Assembly: GCF_900113525.1 (NCBI RefSeq)
Contig: NZ_FOPP01000001.1
Span: 372,001-436,000, forward strand
Reading direction: 5' to 3'
DNA from: Pedobacter insulae
GTDB taxonomy: Bacteria > Bacteroidota > Bacteroidia > Sphingobacteriales > Sphingobacteriaceae
Length of the DNA stretch: 64,000 nt
Shown here: in pieces, positions 1-8,287 of the stretch
Layout: every line of letters begins with the position of its first letter
Position numbering within the stretch: the first letter of the stretch is position 1
The notes under the pieces: generated by a model
Database searches by the model: none
What the model was told of the DNA's origin: nothing
Seen by the model: only the letters and a program-made list of their open reading frames with translations
Program-made: the position numbers and the translations under genes

Positions 1-14
1 CGCTCGCAATGACG
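1..14. repeat. Truncated arm of GTCATTGCGAGG palindromic repeat
   Basis: The first 14 bases read CGCTCGCAATGACG, which is the outer end of the right arm of the palindromic repeat found complete at 8288-8350 and 10783-10845. The rest of the element presumably lies outside the window. Confidence 0.75.
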
Positions 15-55
15 AAACCACATTTCGCTACTACTATTATAACACGCATTAATTC

Positions 56-1654
56 ATGACAAGATTATTAAGCTTCTTCCTATTTTTTCTTTCCTTTGCT
101 GCAGCTGCTCAAGAAATTAATCCTTATAGTTTTCGTCAGTACCAAAGGCTTAACCGCTCGTTATATAACATCAATACGAGGTTTCATACTTCGCTAAAAC
201 CGGTAATTGGCGACGATACGGTGATTACCAAACAGCTTGATTCGCTATTAACGGATAATCCCTCGGGGAAAACGTATACCACTTGGGGAGGCCGTAAATT
301 GTTTAGCGAGCATTTAGTGGAAGTGAAAAAACCAGATTATTACTTTTACCTGGACTACTTGCCCGATTTGTTGATAGGCAGGGATGTTACGCATGGTATT
401 ACTACCTGGTTAAATACCAGGGGCTACCAGCTGGGGGGAAGGATTGGAAAGCAACTGAGCTTTTATACCAGTGGCTTCGAAAACCAGTCGCGTTTTAACG
501 ATTACCTGGACAGATACATTACCGATAAATATGTAATACCGGGCATGATGTATTATAAGTTTAGGGATACGAAGCCATCGGTAAATAAAGACTGGGCCTA
601 TGCTACGGCAATCATCAATTTTACACCGAATAAGTACTTCACGTTTACGTTGGCACACGATAAAAACTTTATTGGCGACGGCTATAGATCGATGCTGATG
701 AGTGATGTAGCGACGGCTTATCCTTCGTTTAAGATTACCACCACCTTGGGCAATGTAAAGTATATGGCCATGTGGGCGCAGTTTCAGGATCCCTTATCGG
801 AACAGTTTAGCTATGATAGTGGCTTTAGAAAGAAATGGGGAGCTTTTCATTATTTAGATTGGAACGTGAATAACCGTTTATCGCTCGGCTTTTTTGATGC
901 GGTGATATGGAAAGGGGCAGACTCCCTAGGTAAACGGGGCTTTGATGTAACGTACCTTAATCCGATTGTATTTTTAAGAACGATAGAAGGGCTGAACCAC
1001 TCGCCAGATAATGCATTGGTAGGCTTAACAGCGAAGTATAAGCTATTGAAGAATATGACAGTGTATGGGCAGTTTGCGGCCGATGAGTTTACCGCAAGCC
1101 TGGCGTTTAGGGGCAAGGGCGACTGGGTGAATAAGTTTTCTTACCAATTAGGGATAAAAGGTTTTGATGCTTTTAAGCTTAAAAACTTAACCTACTTGGC
1201 AGAGTTTAATACGGCACGGCCTTTTATGTATAGTCAGCGATCGTCGTTACTTAACTATGGGCATTATGTGGAAGCCTTGGCACACCCCATGGGCGCTAAT
1301 TTTAGGGAGTTTGTGAGTATTTGGGACTACCAGTGGGGTAAATGGAACTTTTACCTGCAAGGTAACTTCGCCCGCTATGGCTTAGACCTGAATGGCGAGA
1401 ACTTTGGGAAAGATATTAACCGCCCATATGATACCCGCCGCCGGGAAGATGGCTATAGAACTGGAGACGGCTTGGAAACGAAGTTCAATTATACAGATGT
1501 TAGAATTTCTTATTTAATAAACCCAAAATACAACCTACGCTTTGAACTCGGTGGCATTACCAGAACGGAGAAGAATATGCTGGGCACAGATCGTACGCAA
1601 CAAATTACTTTTGGCCTGAGAAGCACTTTCAGGAACATTTATCAAGATTTCTAA
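56..1654 (+). CDS. RemB/Wzi-like outer-membrane beta-barrel protein
   Basis: A 532-residue exported protein. A Sec signal peptide (about residues 1-18, hydrophobic core LLSFFLFFLSF, cleavage near AAAAQ) is followed by a long stretch of alternating aromatic/polar segments typical of outer-membrane beta strands, and the chain ends in Phe (NIYQDF), a common barrel-insertion signature. Overall composition and length resemble the capsule-assembly Wzi / gliding-associated RemB group of Bacteroidota barrel proteins, where a role in surface polysaccharide or surface adhesin display is known or proposed. That family placement is from memory of its general look and is not proven here. The ATG at 56 is the first start after an in-frame leader with no better candidate. 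It stands alone, between a repeat fragment and a repeat array. Confidence 0.6.
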   Translation: MTRLLSFFLFFLSFAAAAQEINPYSFRQYQRLNRSLYNINTRFHTSLKPVIGDDTVITKQLDSLLTDNPSGKTYTTWGGRKLFSEHLVEVKKPDYYFYLDYLPDLLIGRDVTHGITTWLNTRGYQLGGRIGKQLSFYTSGFENQSRFNDYLDRYITDKYVIPGMMYYKFRDTKPSVNKDWAYATAIINFTPNKYFTFTLAHDKNFIGDGYRSMLMSDVATAYPSFKITTTLGNVKYMAMWAQFQDPLSEQFSYDSGFRKKWGAFHYLDWNVNNRLSLGFFDAVIWKGADSLGKRGFDVTYLNPIVFLRTIEGLNHSPDNALVGLTAKYKLLKNMTVYGQFAADEFTASLAFRGKGDWVNKFSYQLGIKGFDAFKLKNLTYLAEFNTARPFMYSQRSSLLNYGHYVEALAHPMGANFREFVSIWDYQWGKWNFYLQGNFARYGLDLNGENFGKDINRPYDTRRREDGYRTGDGLETKFNYTDVRISYLINPKYNLRFELGGITRTEKNMLGTDRTQQITFGLRSTFRNIYQDF

Positions 1655-1690
1655 GGGGAGTAGGCTGCGGGTTCGTCGGCGCTACGTCCG

Positions 1691-1765
1691 TCAACGAGGC
1701 ATCCGTCAACGAGGCATTCGCCAACGGTGCGTGCTTCAACGGTGCGTCCGTCAACGGGGTGTCCG
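1691..1765. repeat. Five tandem 15-bp units (TCAACGRGGCATCCG-like)
   Basis: Five consecutive 15-mers start at 1691, 1706, 1721, 1736 and 1751 (TCAACGAGGCATCCG, TCAACGAGGCATTCG, CCAACGGTGCGTGCT, TCAACGGTGCGTCCG, TCAACGGGGTGTCCG). They grade into TCATCGCGAGG and then TCATTGCGAGG half-sites, so they look like a decayed, slipped derivative of the palindromic repeat arm. Related units recur downstream of the ATPase gene. Confidence 0.8.
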
Positions 1766-1807
1766 TCATCGCGAGGAGTTGCGTCCGTCATTGCGAGGTA
1801 CAAGGCA

Positions 1808-1948
1808 TCCGTCATTGCGAGGAGCGTAGCGACGAAGCAATCTTTACTAGGTAATTATTTATTCGATTAATCGTCATTGCGAGGAGCGTAGCGACGAAGC
1901 AATCTAGTCGTGAGATTGCTTCGCTGCGCTCGCAATGACGGGGTTTAC
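1808..1948. repeat. 141-bp composite repeat, copy 1 (left of ATPase gene)
   Basis: The unit consists of a left arm (GTCATTGCGAGGAGCG...GAAGCAATCT), a 28-bp AT-rich spacer (TTACTAGGTAATT...), a second left arm, the loop AGTCGTG, and a right arm ending CGCAATGACG plus GGGTTTAC. It differs from the copy at 3336-3476 at one base by eye (C versus T in the loop). The paired copies flank the AAA ATPase gene as direct repeats. Confidence 0.9.
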
Positions 1949-1989
1949 GCTCGCGATGACGGATCATCACTTCAAGTTATTATTTCTAA

Positions 1990-2015
1990 TTTTTGTATAC
2001 TCGACTATACAAAAA
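1990..2015. promoter_or_regulatory. Perfect 10-bp inverted repeat upstream of ATPase promoter
   Basis: TTTTTGTATA, then a 6-bp centre CTCGAC, then TATACAAAAA. The arms are perfect reverse complements. The palindrome ends 5 bp before the presumptive -7 promoter element, a typical place for an operator. No T-run follows, so a terminator is unlikely. The binding protein is unknown. Confidence 0.55.
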
Positions 2016-2020
2016 TACTG

Positions 2021-2028
2021 TATATTTG
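2021..2028 (+). promoter_or_regulatory. Bacteroidota -7 element TATATTTG
   Basis: TATATTTG matches the TAnnTTTG consensus and lies 25 bp before the ATPase ATG. A TTTG at 1992-1995 could be the -33 element, but its 25-bp spacing is longer than usual, so only the -7 box is claimed. Confidence 0.5.
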
Positions 2029-2043
2029 CTTAGTAGACTAAGC
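2028..2043. promoter_or_regulatory. Perfect 6-bp inverted repeat at the likely transcription start
   Basis: GCTTAG, loop TAGA, CTAAGC. It overlaps the last base of the -7 element and covers the expected transcription start, so it could be a second operator or a 5' hairpin of the ATPase mRNA. Confidence 0.4.
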
Positions 2044-2053
2044 AATTTGTAAA

Positions 2054-3250
2054 ATGGACTCCTTACATGAAAAATTCATTCAACGTCTAAATCATACTTC
2101 GATGACCTTTATAAGGTCGGCGATGGAGGAAATTCACTGGGAGGCTAGGTTGATTGGCATTAAGGGTGCCCGAGGAATTGGCAAGACTACACTCTTATTG
2201 CAATATATTAAGCTACATCATTCGAAGTCCTTAGCAGAAACGCTGTATGTAAGTTTAGATTCCATTTGGTTTAATACACATTCGTTGGTAGAGCTGGCTA
2301 GTAAGTTTGAGCTTGCTGGTGGGAAATATTTGTTTTTAGACGAGGTACATAAATATCCAGGTTGGGCACAGGAATTGAAGAATATTTATGATGATTACCC
2401 AACCTTAAAAATTGTATTTACAGGCTCCTCTTTGCTAGAAATTTTAAATTCAAGGGCCGATTTAAGTAGAAGAGCGATAGTTTATCGGATGCAAGGTTTC
2501 TCTTTTAGAGAATACTTGAGCATGGAAACCGGTATTGTATTTGATAAACTTAGCTTAGAAAATATCTTAGCAAACCATTTAGGGCTAGCTACAACAATTA
2601 TTGAGAAAATAAAGCCATTCCAGCATTTCGGAAACTATTTGAAATATGGATATTACCCTTTTTATAAAGAACAACTAGCACTTTATGACATGCGGTTGGG
2701 AGAAGTAATTAATATGGTGCTGGAAATAGAGTTGCCTCTATTGCGCGGTGTTGAACTTGCTTATATCAATAAGTTAAAACAATTATTGGTGGTAATTGCC
2801 AAATCAAGTCCGTTTGTGCCAAACATAAGTAAGTTGAGTGAAAAAATTATCATTAACAGAGCTACTTTATTAGCTTACATACATTATTTAGACGAGGTAG
2901 ACTTAACGCGAAACCTATATAAGGATGCTCATGGTACAAGTGCTTTGCAGAAACCTTCAAAGGTTTTTCTAGAGAATACCAACATTATTTATACCCTTGC
3001 ACAAGAAAATACGAATACAGGAAATTTGAGAGAAACATTTTTTGCAAATCAGCTTAGCTTTAAACATCGAATTACCTATACCGGACAGGGCGATTTTCTG
3101 GTAGACGATAAATATACTTTCGAAATTGGAGGTAAAGATAAAAGTGGAAAGCAGCTTAAGGGTGTTCATGATTCTTTTATTGTAGCTGACAACATCTTAT
3201 CTGGACATGGAAATAAAATACCCCTATGGCTCTTTGGGTTCCTTTATTAG
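2054..3250 (+). CDS. AAA_14/DUF4143-type ATP-binding protein
   Basis: A 398-residue P-loop ATPase. Walker A is GARGIGKT (about residues 39-46), Walker B is KYLFLDEVHKY (about 92-102), and a sensor-1-like FTGSSLLE follows. The C-terminal part ends with a restriction-like signature (VDDKYTFEIGGKDKSGKQ, with the D...E.GGKDK spacing of PD-(D/E)xK folds) and IPLWLFGFLY, characteristic of the common Bacteroidota AAA_14 + DUF4143 proteins. Their function is not established; a nucleic-acid or accessory-element role is often guessed. It is monocistronic, preceded by two palindromes and a TATATTTG promoter box. Its stop codon lies inside a sequence that recurs in the flanking repeats. The frame is intact with both domains present, so it looks functional. 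Confidence 0.85.
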   Translation: MDSLHEKFIQRLNHTSMTFIRSAMEEIHWEARLIGIKGARGIGKTTLLLQYIKLHHSKSLAETLYVSLDSIWFNTHSLVELASKFELAGGKYLFLDEVHKYPGWAQELKNIYDDYPTLKIVFTGSSLLEILNSRADLSRRAIVYRMQGFSFREYLSMETGIVFDKLSLENILANHLGLATTIIEKIKPFQHFGNYLKYGYYPFYKEQLALYDMRLGEVINMVLEIELPLLRGVELAYINKLKQLLVVIAKSSPFVPNISKLSEKIIINRATLLAYIHYLDEVDLTRNLYKDAHGTSALQKPSKVFLENTNIIYTLAQENTNTGNLRETFFANQLSFKHRITYTGQGDFLVDDKYTFEIGGKDKSGKQLKGVHDSFIVADNILSGHGNKIPLWLFGFLY

Positions 3251-3275
3251 GTAATTGTTATTCGGTTAATCGTCA
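3242..3275. repeat. Repeat spacer copy overlapping the ATPase stop codon
   Basis: The last nine bases of the ATPase gene (CTTTATTAG) and the next 25 bases closely match the spacer-type segment at 1842-1876 and 3370-3404 (CTTTACTAGGTAATT... to ATCGTCA), with a few substitutions and one indel. The spacer of the 141-bp composite repeat is therefore related to the 3' end of this gene. Confidence 0.75.
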
Positions 3276-3317
3276 ACGGGGCGTCCTTCAACGGGGCATC
3301 CTTCAACGGGGCGTACG
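3273..3317. repeat. Three tandem 15-bp units
   Basis: TCAACGGGGCGTCCT, TCAACGGGGCATCCT and TCAACGGGGCGTACG in direct succession, followed by a TCATTGCGAGG half-site. The same family as the five units at 1691-1765 but more homogeneous, suggesting recent slippage. Confidence 0.8.
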
Positions 3318-3335
3318 TCATTGCGAGGAGTTGCG

Positions 3336-3476
3336 TCCGTCATTGCGAGGAGCGTAGCGACGAAGCAATCTTTACTAGGTAATTATTTATTCGATTAATC
3401 GTCATTGCGAGGAGCGTAGCGACGAAGCAATCTAGTTGTGAGATTGCTTCGCTGCGCTCGCAATGACGGGGTTTAC
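3336..3476. repeat. 141-bp composite repeat, copy 2 (right of ATPase gene)
   Basis: Matches the copy at 1808-1948 with a single base difference by eye (loop AGTTGTG instead of AGTCGTG). Both copies have the same orientation and the same internal order: arm, AT-rich spacer, arm, loop, opposite arm. Confidence 0.9.
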
Positions 3477-3553
3477 ACTCGCAATGACGGGTTTAACGCA
3501 ATGACGGGGTGTACACTCGCAATGACGGGTTTAACGCAATGACGGGACCTTAC
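3477..3553. repeat. Two ~38-bp tandem units of repeat right-arm fragments
   Basis: Each unit reads ACTCGCAATGACGGG, TTTAACGCAATGACGGG and a short TAC-ending tail; a partial third unit (ACTCGCA) follows. They are duplicated fragments of the right arm of the palindromic repeat. Confidence 0.75.
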
Positions 3554-3670
3554 ACTCGCAGTTGGTAAGACCTAACTTCCGCAACTTACATCATTACCCT
3601 TTACCCTACTCCCTATTTGCTGGAACGAAAAATTTGTTATATTGAATTTATTCAACATAAACAATCGAAA

Positions 3671-3973
3671 ATGAGGATAGGGAAAGGAGGGTGTGTTTAT
3701 ATCATGACGAATGTAAATCATACTGTTTTGTACACAGGAGTTAGTTCGGATTTAGAATCGAGGGTTTGGGAACATAAGAATCATCAACATCCAAAGAGCT
3801 TTTCGGCGAAGTATAGATGCCATAAATTGGTGTATTTTTACTTTTTTATCCACATTGAGGAAGCAATTGATGAAGAGAAAAGAATAAAAGGGGGAAGTAG
3901 AAAAGCAAAAGAAAAACTGATCAATGCACTGAACCCGGAATGGCTGGATTTGTATGAGAGTTTGTTTGATTGA
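3671..3973 (+). CDS. GIY-YIG nuclease superfamily small protein
   Basis: A 100-residue protein of the UPF0213/YhbQ-like GIY-YIG group. The GIY strand appears as CVYIM, the YIG strand as LYTGVSSDL, followed by the conserved arginine helix ESRVWEHKN and the EEAIDEEKRIKG helix, which carries the family's conserved glutamate. Size is normal for the single-domain family. The ATG at 3671 is chosen because the only upstream start is a TTG that adds 18 residues unlike the family N terminus. Such proteins are numerous in Bacteroidota genomes, and their biological substrate is generally unknown. It sits in the same repeat-rich stretch as the AAA_14 ATPase and ends about 20 bp before another palindromic repeat. 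Confidence 0.85.
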   Translation: MRIGKGGCVYIMTNVNHTVLYTGVSSDLESRVWEHKNHQHPKSFSAKYRCHKLVYFYFFIHIEEAIDEEKRIKGGSRKAKEKLINALNPEWLDLYESLFD

Positions 3974-3990
3974 GGAGGATATGGGGCATC

Positions 3991-4060
3991 CGTCATTGCG
4001 AGGAGCGTAGCGACGAAGCAATCTCACGGCCAGATTGCTTCGCTGCGCTCGCAATGACGG
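3991..4060. repeat. GTCATTGCGAGG palindromic repeat, loop CACGGCC
   Basis: A left arm (CGTCATTGCGAGGAGCG...GAAGCAATCT), the loop CACGGCC, and a right arm (AGATTGCTTC...CGCAATGACG). The left arm has the longer GGAGCGTAGCGAC middle, so pairing is imperfect in the centre. It lies between the GIY-YIG gene and the end of the hybrid kinase gene, where it could form a hairpin on either transcript. Confidence 0.9.
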
Positions 4061-4085
4061 ACGCTACGCACTGACGCTGCGTTTC

Positions 4086-6854
4086 TTACCTCAAATAATT
4101 ATTTAATACTTCCTTAATCTCGTTAGGATTAAACGGCTTTAACACATGCCCGTTCATGCCAGAATCTTTGAACTTGGTATGCTCATTGTGCAGCGTGGAG
4201 GCGGTTAAGGCAATGATGGGGACGTTTTTGTAATAGTCGCCCACAAGTTCACGGATGATTTTAGTAGTATCAAAGCCATCAATGCCCGGCATTCTGATGT
4301 CCATAAAGATTAGATCGTAGGTATTGGCCATTATTTTATTGATGGCTTCTTCGCCATTGACGGCAAAATCGATAACTAATCCCCATTTGCTTAAAAAGCG
4401 CTTGGCAATTAAGATGTTTACTTCATTATCATCTACAACGAGCACCTTTTTATCGGTAAACAAATTAGCGACTGCCGGAGCAGCCATCACCTGGTCGTTA
4501 GTGTTATTATTGGCAAAAGAGATTTCAAAGCAAAAGGTAGTGCCCTTGCCTTCGGTACTTTTTACTTCAATTTCTGAATCGTAGAGCTTTAACAGTTTTT
4601 TGGTGATAGCCAGGCCTAATCCCGTACCGCCATATTTACGGGCAATATCTGTTTTAGCTTGGGTAAAGGTTTCGAAAATATACGATTGCTTATCGGCCGG
4701 AATGCCGATACCCGTATCCCTCACTTCGAAATAAATTAACGTATTATTTTCGTCGCTGTGCTTAAATTTAACTTGAAGCTGAATAGTACCATTGTCGGTA
4801 AATTTAATAGCGTTGCCAAGCAGGTTTATCAGCACCTGATAGAGCCTTGTTTTATCGCCCAGTAAGGTGGCCGGGATCTGATCATCATAAACTAAAATTA
4901 ACTGATTGCCCTTTTTGCCCGCGCTAACCTGCAAGGAATTGGTAATATCAACACAAAGGGTATGCAGATCAAAAGGGATGGATTCCAAGTGAAGGTTGCC
5001 GGTTTCGATCTTGGTGAAGTCGAGGATATCGTTAATGATATGCAGGAGGTTTTCGCTAGAGAACTTTAGAATATTGAGATCATCTATCTGCGACTCTTTA
5101 GGGTCATTGTCAAGCAACAAATGCGTCATACCGATAACCGCATTTAACGGTGTACGTATTTCGTGGCTCATCACCGATAGGAACATTTCTTTCGCTTCGC
5201 TAAGCTGGAGGGCCTGCTCACGCGATTCGACCATCTCTCGCTCTACTTGCTTGCGCTGGGTAATATCATTGATGAGCTCTACTTGTCGCTCAATTAAACC
5301 TTTATCATTTAAAATAGGGGTGTTATAAACAGAGAGCCAAATTTCTTCTCCGTTTTTCTTATAGGCTAAAACCTCTAAGCTGTGAGGTAATTTAGCTAAA
5401 GATTTATCTCGTGATTCGGCAATAGAAGTTCGGTCGGTATTAGGGCCCGAAAGGAGATTGCCCAACATTTTTCCGGATAGTTCGCTTAAGCTATAGCCCA
5501 GCAGTTCTTCGAGTGCCGAATTGGCCCAGGTAACTTCTCCTTGGGCATTGGCAATGGTAACCCCGGTATTGGTATTGCTGGCTACGAGTGAAAGCACCTG
5601 TAAGTCGTCTTCTACTTTTTTCTTATCGGTGATATCGATAATGATTTCTACTTCACTTTCTACCTTGCCATCTTCATCGAGTACCACGGTATTGTAAACG
5701 GAAATCCAGATAGGGGTTTTGTCTTTGCGGTAGGCCAACATATCTACCGTAAAAGATTTGCTTTGCTGGGTCATAGCCCGAGCCCTTTCAATGATAGACC
5801 AGTCGGTATCGGGACCGCTGATTAAATCGCCCAATCGCTGTCCCTTTACATCATCGAGGGTAAATCCGGTAATTTTTTCAAAAGCATTGTTGATCCACGT
5901 TACCCGGTTATTGGCATCATTGATAACCACACCATTGTCGATTTTACTGGCAACGAAAGAAAGTTTCGTTAACTCATTCTCCACTCTTTTGTTCTCGGTA
6001 ATATCGCGGCCATAGCAATACCAGCGATCGCCTTTGGCAACCATGCCCCAGCTAATCCACCTAATTTCATTGTGCTTGCTGATGAGCCTGAAATCTAGTG
6101 CGAACTGTTTTTGTTTATTTTTTAATCCCTCTTCGAGGGTGTAAACGGTTTTGTTAATATCATCGCGGAAACAGTAGTTCCACATACTTTGCCCAATGGT
6201 TTCGTCGACCGTATAATCTAATAAGGTGGTAACCGCCTGGTTGATGAAAAGGATTTCCCCTTGCCGGTTTAAAATGCAGTGGATTTCTGGGGAGGCGGTA
6301 AAAATATCTACAAACTCATTGAAGCGCAAGGTTTGTGCCTGAAGCTGCGCATTTTTTCTTTTTAAGGCAAGATGGGTAACCACCTGCTTTGCAAGGGTTT
6401 CTATCGCTTCTTTTTGATGTTGATTGATTTCGCGGGGCACAACATCTAACAGGCATAAACAGCCGAGGGGAAAACCATCTTCATCTTTGATTGCGGCACT
6501 GGCATAAAAACGAAGGGGAGAATCGACGGCGGCCATGAGGTTGGCGACTAACTCCGGTTGCAGGAGTACATCAGGTGCCACAAAAATCTGGTCCACCAAC
6601 ATGGTATGCTGGCAAATGGTTAAATCTCTGGGAAGGATGAGGTGTTTTTCCTCAATACCAATGGCGGACTTTAAGAAGACCTTATCTGTATCAACAAAGC
6701 CAACGTAGGCCATGGGCACATCAACAATTTGTGCGGCGAGCTTAACGAGTAGGTCGAGCTCATGCTCGAAACTTTCGCCCAATACATCATAAGAATGGAG
6801 CGCAGCTAAACGCTGACGCTCATATTCTTCAGATTTTATCGGGAAATTAAACAT
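4086..6854 (-). CDS. Cytosolic hybrid sensor histidine kinase (GAF-PAS3-HisKA-HATPase-REC)
   Basis: A 922-residue hybrid kinase with no signal peptide or membrane segment. Domain order is GAF (about 20-165), three PAS domains (about 178-295, 300-420, 425-545), HisKA with phospho-acceptor H564 in MSHEIRTPLN, an ATPase domain with N box, DTGIGIP and GTGLGLA, and a receiver with phospho-acceptor D852 (FMDIRMPG). PAS2 and PAS3 are clearly an internal duplication; both contain an SGPxTD motif recalling LOV domains, but the photoactive cysteine is absent. The gene begins 9 bp after glyA and is probably co-transcribed with it. No separate output domain is present, so it presumably passes phosphate to a Hpt protein or acts by protein interaction. 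Its signal is unknown. Confidence 0.93.
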   Translation of the reverse strand: MFNFPIKSEEYERQRLAALHSYDVLGESFEHELDLLVKLAAQIVDVPMAYVGFVDTDKVFLKSAIGIEEKHLILPRDLTICQHTMLVDQIFVAPDVLLQPELVANLMAAVDSPLRFYASAAIKDEDGFPLGCLCLLDVVPREINQHQKEAIETLAKQVVTHLALKRKNAQLQAQTLRFNEFVDIFTASPEIHCILNRQGEILFINQAVTTLLDYTVDETIGQSMWNYCFRDDINKTVYTLEEGLKNKQKQFALDFRLISKHNEIRWISWGMVAKGDRWYCYGRDITENKRVENELTKLSFVASKIDNGVVINDANNRVTWINNAFEKITGFTLDDVKGQRLGDLISGPDTDWSIIERARAMTQQSKSFTVDMLAYRKDKTPIWISVYNTVVLDEDGKVESEVEIIIDITDKKKVEDDLQVLSLVASNTNTGVTIANAQGEVTWANSALEELLGYSLSELSGKMLGNLLSGPNTDRTSIAESRDKSLAKLPHSLEVLAYKKNGEEIWLSVYNTPILNDKGLIERQVELINDITQRKQVEREMVESREQALQLSEAKEMFLSVMSHEIRTPLNAVIGMTHLLLDNDPKESQIDDLNILKFSSENLLHIINDILDFTKIETGNLHLESIPFDLHTLCVDITNSLQVSAGKKGNQLILVYDDQIPATLLGDKTRLYQVLINLLGNAIKFTDNGTIQLQVKFKHSDENNTLIYFEVRDTGIGIPADKQSYIFETFTQAKTDIARKYGGTGLGLAITKKLLKLYDSEIEVKSTEGKGTTFCFEISFANNNTNDQVMAAPAVANLFTDKKVLVVDDNEVNILIAKRFLSKWGLVIDFAVNGEEAINKIMANTYDLIFMDIRMPGIDGFDTTKIIRELVGDYYKNVPIIALTASTLHNEHTKFKDSGMNGHVLKPFNPNEIKEVLNNYLR

Positions 6855-6863
6855 TGTTGGTTT

Positions 6864-8135
6864 TTACTTGTAAAGCGGGAAATTACGAACTAATGTTTGT
6901 ACTTTCTCTTTTATTTGCAGTAAATTTTGTTCGTCTTCAGGATTTGATAAAACTTCATCAATTAAATCAACAATTTGCTGCATCTCAGTTTCTTTGAAAC
7001 CTCTGCTAGTGATAGCTGCGGTACCTACACGCATACCCGAAGTTACAAATGGTGATTTATCGTCAAACGGTACCATATTTTTGTTTACAGTAATATCTGC
7101 TTTTTCCAGGGCGTTTTCGGCTAGCTTACCTGTGATGTTCTTGTTGCGGAGATCAATTAACATTAAGTGGTTATCTGTACCGCCAGAGATAATGCCATAT
7201 CCTTTGGCCACGAAAGCCTTAGCCATAGCCTGTGCATTGGCGCCTACTTGTTTAATGTAAGTTAAATAATCATCAGTTAATGCTTCACCAAAAGCAATTG
7301 CTTTAGCAGCAATAATATGTTCTAGCGGACCGCCTTGTGTACCTGGAAAAACAGCCATGTCTAACAAGTTGGACATCATTCTGATTTCGCCTTTAGGTGT
7401 TTTTAATCCCCATGGGTTTTCAAAATCTTTACCCATCATGATCATCCCGCCTCTAGGACCTCTTAATGTTTTGTGAGTGGTAGTAGTTACGATATGGCAA
7501 TGTGGAAGAGGGTTTGCCAATAAGCCTTTGGCAATAAAGCCTGCAGGGTGTGAAATATCTGCCAATACTAAAGCGCCAATTTTATCGGCCACCTTACGGA
7601 TGAAAGCATAATCCCATTCTCTGGAATAAGCAGAAGCACCGCAGATAATTAATTTAGGTTTTTCGGCTAAAGCAACTTCTTCCAGCTTGGCATAGTCGAT
7701 GAGGCCATCTTCCTTTTTAACTCCATAGAAATGTGGCTGATATAATTTGCCTGAAAAATTAACTGGAGAACCATGGGTTAAATGTCCGCCATGAGAAAGA
7801 TCGAAACCTAAGATTTTATCGCCGGGCTGAATTACCGCTAACATCACTGCTGCATTTGCCTGTGCACCTGAGTGCGGCTGTACATTTACCCATTCGGCAC
7901 CAAAAAGTTGTTTTGCTCTATCAATGGCAATATTCTCGATTTCATCTACTACCTGACAACCGCCATAATAGCGCTTTCCGGGTAAACCTTCGGCATACTT
8001 ATTAGTTAAAACAGAGCCTGCTGCTTCCATTACTTGTTTACTTACGAAGTTTTCTGAAGCAATTAGTTCAAGACCATGCTCTTGTCTGTCTAATTCTTTA
8101 TTGATTAAGTCAAAAATTAAGGTGTCTCTTTTCAT
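6864..8135 (-). CDS. glyA: Serine hydroxymethyltransferase
   Basis: A 423-residue PLP enzyme that interconverts serine plus tetrahydrofolate with glycine plus 5,10-methylene-tetrahydrofolate, the main supply of one-carbon units, in the cytosol. Diagnostic segments include [17 protein letters not shown] near the N terminus, [10 protein letters not shown], and the PLP-lysine motif [14 protein letters not shown] with K222. Length and start ([18 protein letters not shown]) match the family. It is the first gene of a minus-strand pair with the hybrid histidine kinase. The gene is intact and conventional. Confidence 0.98.
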   Translation of the reverse strand: MKRDTLIFDLINKELDRQEHGLELIASENFVSKQVMEAAGSVLTNKYAEGLPGKRYYGGCQVVDEIENIAIDRAKQLFGAEWVNVQPHSGAQANAAVMLAVIQPGDKILGFDLSHGGHLTHGSPVNFSGKLYQPHFYGVKKEDGLIDYAKLEEVALAEKPKLIICGASAYSREWDYAFIRKVADKIGALVLADISHPAGFIAKGLLANPLPHCHIVTTTTHKTLRGPRGGMIMMGKDFENPWGLKTPKGEIRMMSNLLDMAVFPGTQGGPLEHIIAAKAIAFGEALTDDYLTYIKQVGANAQAMAKAFVAKGYGIISGGTDNHLMLIDLRNKNITGKLAENALEKADITVNKNMVPFDDKSPFVTSGMRVGTAAITSRGFKETEMQQIVDLIDEVLSNPEDEQNLLQIKEKVQTLVRNFPLYK

Positions 8136-8287
8136 TTTAATGGGGTTGTATTTTTGGTAAAAATAAGGATTTTATCGGGAAATTTGAAATGGGTTTTGAG
8201 CGTAACTGTCCATCCAGAGCGTAGTGCCATTGCGAGGGAATAGTCCGTCATTGCGAGCACACAGCCCGTCATTGCGAGGGAACAGTC

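Larger units (their letters stand above)
1655..2053. other. 399-bp gene-free interval: repeats plus promoter of ATPase gene
   Basis: No coding sequence is evident. From left to right it holds 15-bp tandem units, degenerate GTCATTGCGAGG half-sites, a 141-bp composite repeat and two short palindromes around the promoter of the downstream ATPase gene. Each is listed separately. Confidence 0.8.
3251..3670. other. 420-bp gene-free interval made of repeats
   Basis: Apart from the last 100 bases, which hold nothing recognisable and lead into the GIY-YIG gene, this interval is repeats: 15-bp tandem units, half-sites, the second 141-bp composite repeat, and a roughly 38-bp tandem pair. Confidence 0.8.

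Noticed and set aside
1691..1948. CRISPR array
   Set aside because: The 15-bp units are directly adjacent with no unique spacers, the longer units are palindromic interspersed repeats, and no cas gene is in the window.
2054..3973. ATPase plus GIY-YIG as a defence or mobile system
   Set aside because: They are separated by a 420-bp repeat array, have independent promoters, and both families are scattered singly through Bacteroidota genomes. Proximity alone is not enough.
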